This document shows, one piece after another, positions 8,264 to 16,636 of a stretch of DNA of 36,688 nt. The stretch is from Bacteroidetes bacterium UBA7688. GTDB lineage: Bacteria > Bacteroidota > Bacteroidia > Chitinophagales > Chitinophagaceae. The notes under the pieces were generated by a model that saw nothing but the letters and a program-made list of their open reading frames with translations, made no database searches and was not told where the DNA came from. The position numbers and the translations under genes are program-made. Every line of letters starts with the position of its first letter. Position 1 is the first letter of the stretch. The stretch spans positions 1 to 36,688 of the forward strand of contig DLGS01000349.1 in assembly GCA_002482815.1 (NCBI GenBank), in the 5' to 3' direction.

Positions 8264-9508
8264 ATGATTCGGTTTATTCAAAATTTTGCCGAAAAGGCTG
8301 CTTATTTTTTTGTGATACTTTTTGGGGTTTTATTGCCCTATAATATGCTTTACTCCACTTTAGCAGTATATCCGCTTGCATTCTTTGGTATTATTTCAAT
8401 CCGAAAAGATAAACTAAAGCTCATTCCAAAAACCTGGTGGATATTCAGTATCATATTCTTACTCAATGTTGCTGGCTATTTTTACTCTACCGATTTGCAA
8501 AGAGCATCTTATTTGTTAGAGCGGCAGTTGCTGATTTTTGTCTTGCCTCTTTTACTTCCCTTAGCTACATATTGGGATAGAAAAAAAATAAATGCAATTT
8601 TTATTTTCTTTACAATTAGCTGTTTTGCAGCAGTTTTATTTTTATTATATCCGAATTTTGTTTTTTTACAAAGCAACCACTGGTCTATAAAATCATTAAA
8701 TTTACCTCGTTTATACAATCATAGTTTTACCCATCCCTTAGGTATCCACGCAACTTATCTGTCAATTTATGTAGCATTATCCATCATCTTTTTGATTGAT
8801 CTTATTCCAAGGATTTCATTTTTAAGGAGAATACCAATATTTGTTGCTTTGATAATTTTATTGATAGGTCTTTACTTTATGGCATCAAGAAATACAATGT
8901 TGGCTTTGCTCTGTATTATTCTTTTTATTTACCCATTATTCCGGCTGAAAAACAAGCTTATTTATGTTTTGGGAATCGTCGTATTGTTTGGCTCATCCTT
9001 ATTATTTATCAATCAAAACAATTATATCTTTAATCGTTTTTCCACCGACCTGATTGGTGATCTTAAACCCGACAACCAATATACAATTGAAAATCCGGAA
9101 CCACGTATTATGCGATGGGTCTGTGCTATTGATTTGATAAAACGAAAACCCGTCATTGGTTATGGATCGGGAGATGAAATTTCAAACCTCATGAACTCTT
9201 ATAAAGAAAAAGGCATGATGGTCTCATTTAAAGAAGAATTTAATACCCATAATCAATACTTATCCATATTAATAAAAAACGGGATTGTTGGAGCGATTAT
9301 ATTCCTGGCAATGATGATTTATTTTTTCAGGCTTGCCATCTCAGCCAATAGTTTTGTCTACACCGCTTTTCTTATTTTACTGAGCATAGGATTCATAACT
9401 GAAAATATTATTGATGCCAACAAAGGAATTTTCTTTTTTGCATTTTTCAATACTTTATTGGGTTACCAGATAATATATAGCAAAAAACAGAAAAAGCAGA
9501 TCATTTAA
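8264..9508 (+). CDS. O-antigen ligase/polymerase family protein (Wzy_C type)
   Basis: A 414-residue membrane protein with about ten helices. The markers are YFMASRNTMLALLCIILF (Arg at the start of a helix, as in WaaL/Wzy), the loop segment IKRKPVIGYGSGDEISNLM, and FNTHNQYLSILIKNGIVGAI near the C-terminus, where the His lies where the ligase family has its essential periplasmic residue. It therefore either ligates the finished polymer to lipid A core or polymerises repeats. It shares one base with the next gene (stop TAA and ATG overlapping at 9508), so the two are a translationally coupled pair. A second homologue of this class is transcribed divergently. Confidence 0.82.
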   Translation: MIRFIQNFAEKAAYFFVILFGVLLPYNMLYSTLAVYPLAFFGIISIRKDKLKLIPKTWWIFSIIFLLNVAGYFYSTDLQRASYLLERQLLIFVLPLLLPLATYWDRKKINAIFIFFTISCFAAVLFLLYPNFVFLQSNHWSIKSLNLPRLYNHSFTHPLGIHATYLSIYVALSIIFLIDLIPRISFLRRIPIFVALIILLIGLYFMASRNTMLALLCIILFIYPLFRLKNKLIYVLGIVVLFGSSLLFINQNNYIFNRFSTDLIGDLKPDNQYTIENPEPRIMRWVCAIDLIKRKPVIGYGSGDEISNLMNSYKEKGMMVSFKEEFNTHNQYLSILIKNGIVGAIIFLAMMIYFFRLAISANSFVYTAFLILLSIGFITENIIDANKGIFFFAFFNTLLGYQIIYSKKQKKQII

Positions 9509-10614
9509 TGAAGATTGCATTATTAGGTACCCGCGGAATTCCGAACCATTATGGTGGCTTCGAACAATATGCAGAGCTATTGTCTGCTTATCTTGCAGCG
9601 CAGGGATGGGATGTCACTGTCTATAATTCTCATAATCATCCGTACCAGGAGAAAGAATATAAAGGTGTCAAAATCAAGCATATTTTTGATCCTGAAAAAA
9701 GCCTGGGTACAGTAGGACAGTTTCTTTACGATTTAGGTTGCATTCTTGATACCCGGAAACAAAAATTTGACCTTGTTTATCAGCTTGGCTATACCAGCAG
9801 CTCCATTTTCAATTTTCTATTCCCTAAAAACACCATCATTGTTACAAATATGGATGGAATGGAATGGAAAAGAAGTAAGTACAACCAATATGTTCAGCAT
9901 TTTTTGATGTATGCCGAAAAGGTAGCAGTCAAAAGAAGCGATTTTTTGATTGCAGATTCTCTGGGTATAAAAAAATATCTGGATGAAAAATACAAAACAA
10001 ATTCATTTTATTCTGCCTACACTGCTGAAATCCCCGATAGTTTTGCTGTCGATGCTCTGAAATCTTATTCTTTAGTACCAAATCAATATAATCTTTTAGT
10101 AGCCCGATTAGAACCGGAAAATAATATCGAAATGATTATTGATGGGCACGTTAGCAAATCATTTGATTTTCCATTAATTGTAATCGGAAACGCACAAACA
10201 AAATATGGCATTCAGTTACAGGAAAAATATGCAGAATTTCCACATGTAAAATTTATCGGTGCAGTGTATAACAAACCTGAACTGGATAGTATAAGGCACT
10301 ACTCAATGGCTTATTTTCATGGGCATAGCGTAGGCGGTACTAATCCGTCGCTGTTAGAAGCTATGGCTTGTTCATGCAATATTGTAGCCCATAATAACAT
10401 TTTCAACAAAAGTGTATTAGGTATGGATGCTTTGTATTTTGATAATCCGCAAGATATTCACCAGATTATCGCTCATCGTGATAAACATGAAGATTTCTTT
10501 TCGAATGCAAAGATGACCAATTCAGAAAAAATCAAATCGATTTTTTCTGAAGAGTATATCTTCAACACGCTTAAAGAAAAACTAATAAGCTGGCAAAACA
10601 AAAATGCACTATAA
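9508..10614 (+). CDS. DUF1972-domain glycosyltransferase (GT4-like)
   Basis: A 368-residue enzyme. The N-terminal domain begins MKIALLGTRGIPNHYGGFEQ, the hallmark of DUF1972, found in rhamnosyl- and related transferases of capsule and O-antigen loci. The C-terminal half has the GT-B donor domain with VARLEPENNIEMIIDGH and VGGTNPSLLEAMACSC, which carries the acidic nucleotide-sugar residue. It likely adds one of the first sugars to the lipid-linked intermediate made by the sugar transferase encoded next. Coupled to the upstream ligase-like gene by a one-base overlap. Confidence 0.9.
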   Translation: MKIALLGTRGIPNHYGGFEQYAELLSAYLAAQGWDVTVYNSHNHPYQEKEYKGVKIKHIFDPEKSLGTVGQFLYDLGCILDTRKQKFDLVYQLGYTSSSIFNFLFPKNTIIVTNMDGMEWKRSKYNQYVQHFLMYAEKVAVKRSDFLIADSLGIKKYLDEKYKTNSFYSAYTAEIPDSFAVDALKSYSLVPNQYNLLVARLEPENNIEMIIDGHVSKSFDFPLIVIGNAQTKYGIQLQEKYAEFPHVKFIGAVYNKPELDSIRHYSMAYFHGHSVGGTNPSLLEAMACSCNIVAHNNIFNKSVLGMDALYFDNPQDIHQIIAHRDKHEDFFSNAKMTNSEKIKSIFSEEYIFNTLKEKLISWQNKNAL

Positions 10615-10787
10615 TTCTTTTAAAATTTATCAGTAACTTCGCAGCGCAAGATTTTAAAATTAAAATAGAATTAATGATTTGATTTTGTAAAATTAATGTG
10701 GCAATCACTTCTTAATTTCTTTGTAGAATGAATAATTTAATTTCAGATAATTACCACCTGCCATAGGACGTTCACCTTATAATTCCC

Positions 10788-11513
10788 ATGAAAATGAGTT
10801 ATAGCCAGCAACAATTAATACCCAAACAACCCCTCGAATTGCAAATCAAAATGACTAATTATAAAATACATCAAATGGCCAAGCGTATGTTTGACATTGT
10901 ATTTTCATTATTAGTTATCCTTATCATTTTCCCTATTGTTTTCCCAATTGTTTTTATTGCAATCAAGCTGGAGGGCAGAGGTCCGATATTCTTTATCCAG
11001 AAAAGAAACGGCCTGAACAATTCCATTTTTGATTGTATCAAATTCAGGACAATGGTGGCAAATCAGCATGCTGATACGCAAGCAGCAGTGACCAATGATG
11101 ACCGGATTACAAAAGTGGGAAAATTCCTCCGTAACAGCAGCATAGATGAATTACCACAGTTTATTAATGTGCTGAGGGGCGAGATGAGTGTTGTTGGACC
11201 AAGACCACATATGATCAGCGATAATGAAAAGTTTGACAAAATCGCTACCAATTATCAAAACAGACATTTAGTAAAACCGGGGATTACCGGGCTTGCTCAA
11301 ATCAATGGTTATAAAGGCCACGTCAACACCATTCAGGATGTAAAAGCACGTACCATCATTGATCTCAAATATGTAAATAACCAGAGCTTTTGGTTAGACA
11401 TCACTATCATTTGGGGAACGGTAAAATTAATGGTTCAAGATACGATTCTGCATATGCGCAACCAACGCATCGAGCGCCTTGCAGAAAGGGATGCAGAAGA
11501 AAATCAGGATTAG
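10788..11513 (+). CDS. polyprenyl-phosphate sugar-1-phosphate transferase (initiating PGT)
   Basis: A 241-residue member of the bacterial sugar transferase family (PglC/WcaJ C-domain type). One hydrophobic segment (residues about 35-58, KRMFDIVFSLLVILIIFP) would form the re-entrant membrane helix. It is followed by GPIFFIQKRNGLNNSIFDCI, FRTM, the Asp-Glu catalytic pair D120-E121 in SSIDELPQFINVLRGEMSVVGPRP, and KPGITGLAQINGYKG. It moves a sugar-1-phosphate from UDP-sugar to undecaprenyl phosphate, starting the repeat unit. It lacks the large N-terminal membrane domain of WbaP/WcaJ. A start at the second Met (residue 3) or at Met22 is possible. It is separated by 173 bases from the upstream gene and may have its own promoter. 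Confidence 0.93.
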   Translation: MKMSYSQQQLIPKQPLELQIKMTNYKIHQMAKRMFDIVFSLLVILIIFPIVFPIVFIAIKLEGRGPIFFIQKRNGLNNSIFDCIKFRTMVANQHADTQAAVTNDDRITKVGKFLRNSSIDELPQFINVLRGEMSVVGPRPHMISDNEKFDKIATNYQNRHLVKPGITGLAQINGYKGHVNTIQDVKARTIIDLKYVNNQSFWLDITIIWGTVKLMVQDTILHMRNQRIERLAERDAEENQD

Positions 11514-11516
11514 TCA

Positions 11517-13130
11517 TTACTGACCCTGAAATATTACTTTTCCATTAGCCCCGTTTGGAATCTGGATATGCAATAAAGCTCCTAAAGTTGCTGCGATGTC
11601 CGTCACTTCTGTTTTCTCAAAAGTTTCTCCAGCTGGAATATGCCATCCATACCACAACAATGGAATATGCGTATCATAAGGATTCCAGGTGCCATGTGTC
11701 GTTCCTTTCGGGCCATCTGAATACCAGGCTGGCTCATAAATCAAAGCAATCATACCACATCTTATAGCGCAATAACCATTCAGCAATTTTTCCTTCATAA
11801 ATGAAGGAGCCTGACTTTCATTCACATGATTAAGATCAATCACATAAGCCATTCCGGATAGTGCTTCACAATGCTTGATTACTGTGTGACGAATAAGTTC
11901 TTCATTCAATTTTTTCCTTTCAATCATTGGTAAATTCAAAACAACCTGATAATTCATTACGGCTCTCACTAAAGAATCACTTCCGTACTTAGTTTTCAAT
12001 AATGCATTCAACTCTTTTTTCAAATCGTATTCTGATAAAATTCCAGCCGGCACTTTTCTGTCTTGTAGAAAAGAGGAATTATGCGCACCACCATGGTCAG
12101 CAGTCAGAAAAATAACATAATTACCTTCTCCAATTTCATCATCAAGATACTGTAAGAAAATGCCAAAATCCTTATCCAATCGCAAATACATATCTTCAAC
12201 CTCAATCGAATTCGGGCCATAAGCATGCCCTATATAATCTGTAGAGGAGAGGCTGATAGTAAGCATATCGGTTGCACTACCCTGCCCGAGCTTTTCCTGA
12301 GTTAATATTTCTTTTGCCAGCTTAAAAGTGAGGGTGTTTCCTTGCGGCAAGCTCCTGATTTGTTTAAAATTATCCGCAGTTGCAAGGTGAGGAAATACAG
12401 GTTTTAGTTCCCCCGTTTTCAGCTCTTCATAATTATTTTCATCTTCAATACTTTGTGTGTAAGATTCAATTGGATAAAGCGTTTCCCAACTTTTACCCAA
12501 ATAATATTCAGGCCATTTTTTGTTATTAAAAGATGTCAACCAGGCGGGTAAATTTTTACCATAGAAATCTGAACTGATGAAGTTGCCCGTACTGTCATCA
12601 AACCAAAATGCTCCGTTTGCAGTATGCCCCGCCGGAAAAATTGCACCCCGGTCTTTTAAGGCAACACCAAATACCCGCGACCTGAAATTACTTGCCAATC
12701 TCAATTCATCTCCTATTGTAGTGGTCTTCATTTGCCTCGGACTCATTTTGCCGGCTTGCTGACTTCCGCCAATTCCTCTTGCAGAATCGTCCTGTGCACA
12801 ATACTGATTTCTACCGGTTTTTTGATCCACCCAATCATTACCCACTATTCCATGAACTGCTGGTATAGCGCCGGAAAAAATACTTGTATGCCCGGGTGCA
12901 GTGTAGGATGGAATATAATTGAGGTAAGTATTCTGGCAGGAAAATCCATTTTTCAATAATCGTTTAAAACCATTATTTCCAAATCGCTCATAATACCGGT
13001 AAAGATAATCCCAGCGCATCTGGTCGACCACAATACCAACAACCAATTTGGGCCGCGAAAACTGATTGGACTGCGCGATAACCAACCCGGAAGAAATAGT
13101 AAACAGAAAACCTAATAATTTCTTTTTCAT
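11517..13130 (-). CDS. pafA: PafA-type alkaline phosphatase (phosphomonoesterase)
   Basis: A 537-residue protein with a signal peptide (first 20 residues) and the alkaline phosphatase superfamily fold. Key residues line up with the characterised PafA enzyme: metal ligands D36, D298, H302, D345, H346 and H479, nucleophile T77 in SYTAPGHTSIF, and N98, K159 and R161 (ALKDRGA), the trio that makes this branch a phosphate monoesterase rather than a diesterase. The spacing differs from PafA by a constant two to seven residues. It would release phosphate from organic phosphates in the periplasm. Only 2 bases separate it from the outer-membrane protein gene upstream. Its 3' end faces the sugar transferase gene with a 3-base gap. 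Confidence 0.88.
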   Translation of the reverse strand: MKKKLLGFLFTISSGLVIAQSNQFSRPKLVVGIVVDQMRWDYLYRYYERFGNNGFKRLLKNGFSCQNTYLNYIPSYTAPGHTSIFSGAIPAVHGIVGNDWVDQKTGRNQYCAQDDSARGIGGSQQAGKMSPRQMKTTTIGDELRLASNFRSRVFGVALKDRGAIFPAGHTANGAFWFDDSTGNFISSDFYGKNLPAWLTSFNNKKWPEYYLGKSWETLYPIESYTQSIEDENNYEELKTGELKPVFPHLATADNFKQIRSLPQGNTLTFKLAKEILTQEKLGQGSATDMLTISLSSTDYIGHAYGPNSIEVEDMYLRLDKDFGIFLQYLDDEIGEGNYVIFLTADHGGAHNSSFLQDRKVPAGILSEYDLKKELNALLKTKYGSDSLVRAVMNYQVVLNLPMIERKKLNEELIRHTVIKHCEALSGMAYVIDLNHVNESQAPSFMKEKLLNGYCAIRCGMIALIYEPAWYSDGPKGTTHGTWNPYDTHIPLLWYGWHIPAGETFEKTEVTDIAATLGALLHIQIPNGANGKVIFQGQ

Positions 13131-13132
13131 TC

Positions 13133-13990
13133 TCAGGGTGCAGGAGTTAATTCGTTTTGTACAGGGGTTACCTGAGCCTGTTTCTTACTACAAATTGGAA
13201 AATTCACTCCAATATTTGCAATCATTTCATAACAACCAAATGCCTGCCGTGCCTGACCTTCATAGATTTTGAGGTTACTATATCGGGCATACACAGCTTT
13301 GTTACAATACTCAAGGTAAGCATATTTAAAGAAGGTAAAACGCAAAGCGGCTTCAACGCCCACATCCCAGCCACCTAACTGAAATCCTGGCGTATTATTA
13401 TTCCCCAAAATGGTATTTTCTACATGGGGCACCATAAAACCTAGTCCGCCCTTCATCAAAAGAGAAACGTTGAAATTTTTGTACTGCATTTTTGGCACTT
13501 GTATGCGATGCACAATATTGAACAGAAAGAAATTCGCGCCATTATTCAATTGCCACACTAAATTTCCCCGGTTAATAACATAAGTATCGACAGGTTGAAA
13601 ATTCATTTTCCCTTCGATGTGCAACAATTGCTGCTGGTCTACCTGATATTTTGTGTGGTCAAAATTAATTTCAATCGCCCAGTTATTTTTAAACCAATAC
13701 CCCAGTCGATAATTGTATTGAGGAATGGAAACAGGTTGTTTGAAAATACTCTTATCATTCCATCCGGGCTTGTCTTTTCCAATTACATTTTTGAAGGTAT
13801 AATCGTTGCCCAGCGATTCCTGCCGGACATGGATATTGCTAAGCGTGTACCACTCCTTGTTATAACCCCAGGACAAATAAAGCTGACCTTTCTGACCCAC
13901 ATAATCCGGTGTTTGGGCATTTGCTGTAAAAAAACTACATGCTAAAAAAACGGATGCTAAAACTACTTTTGTAAAAACTGAAATGCGCAT
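13133..13990 (-). CDS. outer-membrane beta-barrel protein of unknown function
   Basis: A 285-residue protein with a signal peptide ending near residue 25 (SFFTANAQ). The rest shows barrel-like strands: GQLYLSWGYNKEWYTLSN, YNYRLGYWFKNNWAIEINF, VGVEAALRFTFFKYAYLEYC. The last 20 residues are a Pro/Thr/Gln-rich tail (VTPVQNELTPAP). I do not recognise a specific family. It is the middle gene of a tight minus-strand run: 7 bases after the DUF2007 gene and 2 bases before the PafA-type phosphatase, so it is almost certainly cotranscribed with them and may serve uptake or display linked to phosphate release (inference from position only). Confidence 0.75.
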   Translation of the reverse strand: MRISVFTKVVLASVFLACSFFTANAQTPDYVGQKGQLYLSWGYNKEWYTLSNIHVRQESLGNDYTFKNVIGKDKPGWNDKSIFKQPVSIPQYNYRLGYWFKNNWAIEINFDHTKYQVDQQQLLHIEGKMNFQPVDTYVINRGNLVWQLNNGANFFLFNIVHRIQVPKMQYKNFNVSLLMKGGLGFMVPHVENTILGNNNTPGFQLGGWDVGVEAALRFTFFKYAYLEYCNKAVYARYSNLKIYEGQARQAFGCYEMIANIGVNFPICSKKQAQVTPVQNELTPAP

Positions 13991-13997
13991 ATCTGTG

Positions 13998-14216
13998 TTA
14001 TTCTGTATCTGCTGATTTTTGATTGATTATACTCAAAGCTTCTTCTTTTTGTTCTTCAGGTACATGCACTTCTATTTCGCCAAAAGCAAGGTAAGAGCGG
14101 TCTTGCTTATTAATGATTGCACAAGGAATTCCTGAATGCTCAAGATTATTTTTCATCAGCTCCGCTTCAAACATTCTATTTGTTTTGAAGATGGGGGTCC
14201 ATTTTATCTGATCCAT
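13998..14216 (-). CDS. DUF2007 family small protein
   Basis: A 72-residue soluble protein. PIFKTNRMFEAELMKNNLEH, then GIPCAIINKQD and GEIEVHVPEEQKEEAL, fit the DUF2007 domain (sometimes annotated as a putative signal-transducing protein, ferredoxin-like fold). No signal peptide. It begins the three-gene minus-strand run ending in the phosphatase. No TAnnTTTG is seen in the 45 bases between it and the upstream terminator, so its promoter is unclear. Confidence 0.82.
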   Translation of the reverse strand: MDQIKWTPIFKTNRMFEAELMKNNLEHSGIPCAIINKQDRSYLAFGEIEVHVPEEQKEEALSIINQKSADTE

Positions 14217-14261
14217 ATTTTTTTTGATTTAGAAAATGATATAACCGTATTTATCATCAAT

Positions 14262-14291
14262 AAAAAAGGCAGCAGAAAAAGATCTGCTGCC
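14262..14291 (-). terminator. intrinsic terminator after the small lipoprotein gene
   Basis: On the minus strand GGCAGCAGA, a 6-base loop, TCTGCTGCC, then six T. It lies 26 bases after the lipoprotein stop and before the DUF2007 gene. Confidence 0.85.
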
Positions 14292-14317
14292 ACAAAGTTG
14301 ATGAATTTGAACTGATT

Positions 14318-14566
14318 TTAAAAAAGAACGCAGGTTTCTACGGTCTTGATATTATCCTTCTCAAAAGTTTCTGATTTTGATTCACAAGCTGTTTTGGCAT
14401 TTTTCTTCGTGTCTGTTATCGGATATTCCCTCACATTGCTGTCTGGCAAACCAGGCACGCCCGAATAAGTAATTGTGCATTGACAGGTATATTCTTTGGT
14501 GCAGGAAGAAAATGCTAATAGTGCAACAATTGCTGTCGAAAAAACCAGGCTGTTAAATAATTTCAT
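14318..14566 (-). CDS. small cysteine-containing lipoprotein, unknown function
   Basis: An 82-residue protein with a lipoprotein signal (MKLFNSLVFSTAIVALLAFS followed by SC; lipid-modified Cys22). The mature part has four further cysteines (28, 30, 61, 79), CTKEYTCQCTITYSG at the start and ETCVLF at the end, so two disulphides are plausible. Small lipoproteins with this CxCTITY start are frequent in Bacteroidota, but no function is known to me. It has a good promoter and a terminator of its own, so it is probably a single-gene unit. Confidence 0.75.
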   Translation of the reverse strand: MKLFNSLVFSTAIVALLAFSSCTKEYTCQCTITYSGVPGLPDSNVREYPITDTKKNAKTACESKSETFEKDNIKTVETCVLF

Positions 14567-14585
14567 TGTGTATTTTTTGATGTTC

Positions 14586-14616
14586 CGAAGGTAGATAGAA
14601 AAATTAAAATGTCAAA
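14586..14616 (-). promoter_or_regulatory. promoter of the small lipoprotein gene
   Basis: On the minus strand TTTG (14616-14613) is followed after exactly 19 bases by TACCTTCG (14593-14586), a TAnnTTTG variant with C. Transcription would start about 13 bases before the ATG at 14566. Confidence 0.55.
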
Positions 14617-14630
14617 GGCTACTTTAAAAA

Positions 14631-15641
14631 TTATTCGCTGCGATATTTATTGCGTCTTTGTTCTTTCTCCGCTTCCTCTTGTTTTTCTTCTTCCACCTGG
14701 GCTTTATCGTATGCACGGATGATTTGTTTCACCAATCGGTGACGCACTACATCGCTTTCGTCCAACTTGATAAATCCGATTCCATCAATATTACTCAGGA
14801 TTCGTTCAGCCTTGGCCAGGCCGGATTTCATGTTCTTTGGCAAATCTATCTGGGTAATATCACCGGTGATAATAGCTTTTGCATTGGCACCAATCCGGGT
14901 CAGGAACATTTTTAGCTGCAAATCGGTAGTATTCTGAGCTTCATCCAGAATAATAAAGGCATTATCAAGTGTCCGGCCTCGCATATAGGCCAAAGGTGCA
15001 ACTTCAATGACACGATTGGTCATGTAATAATTCAGTTTATCTGCAGGAATCATATCGTCCAGTGCATCATATAAAGGACGCAAGTACGGGTCAATTTTTT
15101 CCTTCAAATCACCCGGCAAAAAACCAAGGTTTTCACCCGCCTCTACGGCTGGCCTTGTCAAAATGATTTTCCGGACAGCTTTATTTTTCAAAGCCCGCAC
15201 TGCCAGTGCTACAGCCGTATACGTTTTACCGGTTCCTGCAGGTCCGATTGCAAAAGTGATGTCATTCTTATCAGAAGTGGTGGTCATCAGCTTTTGATTT
15301 GGCGTTTTGGCACGGATAACTTTTCCGTTAGGGCCAAATACCAGCACATCGCCGCTGGAAAGCTCTTCTGCTGTTAATTCGCCCAGTTCATCATCGCCCA
15401 AAATGCGGGAAAAATAATTTTCGGAGACATGTCCGTTCCTCTCCAGGTAACTGATGATCTGATTGATTTTAACGGATGCGCTTTCTACTTCTTCCGGTTT
15501 GCCGGATACTTTTAACTGTGTTCCCCTTGAGAGGATTTTTAGCGAGGGGAAACGCTTTTTAAGAATATCGAATTTACTGTTGTTCACCCCTACAAATTCA
15601 ATGGGGTTAATTGTTTCAAGGTTAATGATTATTTCTGTCAA
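14631..15641 (-). CDS. PhoH family ATPase
   Basis: A 336-residue P-loop protein. The N-terminal 115 residues contain a KH-like RNA-binding segment (residues about 15-70). Walker A is GPAGTGKTY (133-141), Walker B FIILDEAQN (229-237), and IITGDITQIDLP with RHRLVKQIIRAY complete the PhoH/PhoL pattern. The last 25 residues are a charged, probably helical tail. PhoH-like proteins are thought to be RNA helicase or ribonuclease-associated ATPases. The only available start is TTG at 15641; there is no in-frame ATG before the conserved part. It is divergent from the SDR gene. Confidence 0.92.
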   Translation of the reverse strand: MTEIIINLETINPIEFVGVNNSKFDILKKRFPSLKILSRGTQLKVSGKPEEVESASVKINQIISYLERNGHVSENYFSRILGDDELGELTAEELSSGDVLVFGPNGKVIRAKTPNQKLMTTTSDKNDITFAIGPAGTGKTYTAVALAVRALKNKAVRKIILTRPAVEAGENLGFLPGDLKEKIDPYLRPLYDALDDMIPADKLNYYMTNRVIEVAPLAYMRGRTLDNAFIILDEAQNTTDLQLKMFLTRIGANAKAIITGDITQIDLPKNMKSGLAKAERILSNIDGIGFIKLDESDVVRHRLVKQIIRAYDKAQVEEEKQEEAEKEQRRNKYRSE

Positions 15642-15679
15642 GAGCGATAATTTTAAGGAGGAAAAATAAACTGTTGTTA

Positions 15680-15687
15680 CAAATGTA
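15680..15687 (-). promoter_or_regulatory. -7 element of the PhoH gene
   Basis: The minus strand reads TACATTTG, identical to the -7 element of the barrel gene at 609. It lies 39 bases before the TTG start at 15641. No clear -33 TTTG. Confidence 0.4.
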
Positions 15688-15740
15688 AGTGTAGCGAAAA
15701 TACAGGACTTTAATTATAAAAATACTTCTCTCAAATACTA

Positions 15741-15748
15741 TATTTTTG
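15741..15748 (+). promoter_or_regulatory. -7 element of the SDR gene
   Basis: TATTTTTG matches TAnnTTTG and ends 22 bases before the ATG at 15771. The -33 position is not conserved. Confidence 0.4.
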
Positions 15749-15770
15749 TAAACGATTTTTTTATCTTTTT

Positions 15771-16592
15771 ATGACATTTCACAATAAAGTAATAGTAATT
15801 ACAGGGGCGTCTTCGGGTATCGGAAAAGCTTTGGCTTTGCAAATGCTGCAACTGGGAGCCAAAGTTGCTCTTTGTGCACGCAAGGCTGATAAATTAAATG
15901 ATGCTTTTGCTAAATACACGGCTGAAACAATATTATTAATTTCCGCAGATGTGAGTAAAGAGGAAGATTGTAAACGATTTGCAGAAGAAGTCATTGAGAA
16001 ATGGGGAACGATTGATGTACTGGTCAACAATGCCGGTATCAGCATGCGTGCTTTATTCGAAGATCTGGATTTAAATGTGTTGCGGGAATTGATGGATATT
16101 AATTTTTGGGGCACTGTATATATGAGCAAATTTTGTCTGCCATCTATTCTGAAAAGTAAGGGAGTAATTATCGGCGTTTCCTCCATTGCAGGATACAGAG
16201 GTCTGCCCGCACGGACCGGTTATTCAGCCTCAAAATTTGCAATGCAAGGGTTTTTAGAATCTTTGCGTACAGAAATGCTGCACACAGGTGTACATGTAAT
16301 GTGGGTCAGCCCGGGCTTTACTGCTTCAAATATCAGAAACACAGCACTGAGCGCCGATGGAAAAGCCCAAAAGGAAACGCCTTTGGAAGAAGGTAAATTA
16401 ATGTCGGCAGAAGAGTGTGCAAAACGCATCATTGTGGCTATGAGCAAAAGAAAACGTACTTTAGTGATGACAATTCAGGGAAAAATGGCAGTTTGGTTCA
16501 ATAAATTGTTCCCTTCATTTGTAGATAATAAAGTGTATAATTTATTTTTAAACGAACCGGATTCCCCTTTGATGAAATACGAAAACAAATAA
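15771..16592 (+). CDS. short-chain dehydrogenase/reductase (SDR)
   Basis: A 273-residue classical SDR. The cofactor motif TGASSGIG is at residues 11-18, NNAG at 86-89, and the catalytic tetrad N111, S138, Y151 and K155 is complete (YSASK). ARK at 36-38 after the second strand hints at NADP(H) preference. The C-terminal extension (KRKRTLVMTIQGKMAVWFNKLFPSF) resembles the membrane-near tail of Bacteroidota SDRs of the DHRS7-like type. The substrate is not predictable. It is probably transcribed alone; the next gene begins 44 bases downstream without an obvious terminator. Confidence 0.92.
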   Translation: MTFHNKVIVITGASSGIGKALALQMLQLGAKVALCARKADKLNDAFAKYTAETILLISADVSKEEDCKRFAEEVIEKWGTIDVLVNNAGISMRALFEDLDLNVLRELMDINFWGTVYMSKFCLPSILKSKGVIIGVSSIAGYRGLPARTGYSASKFAMQGFLESLRTEMLHTGVHVMWVSPGFTASNIRNTALSADGKAQKETPLEEGKLMSAEECAKRIIVAMSKRKRTLVMTIQGKMAVWFNKLFPSFVDNKVYNLFLNEPDSPLMKYENK

Positions 16593-16636
16593 ACCCACAT
16601 TTCTATTTACACCCAAAAAGTAAAATTATTTACCCG

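Noticed and set aside
8052..8267. 71-codon frame sharing an ATGA overlap with the gene at 8264
   Set aside because: No domain, no signal, codon composition like the AT-rich intergenic DNA, and a -7 element for the next gene lies inside it.
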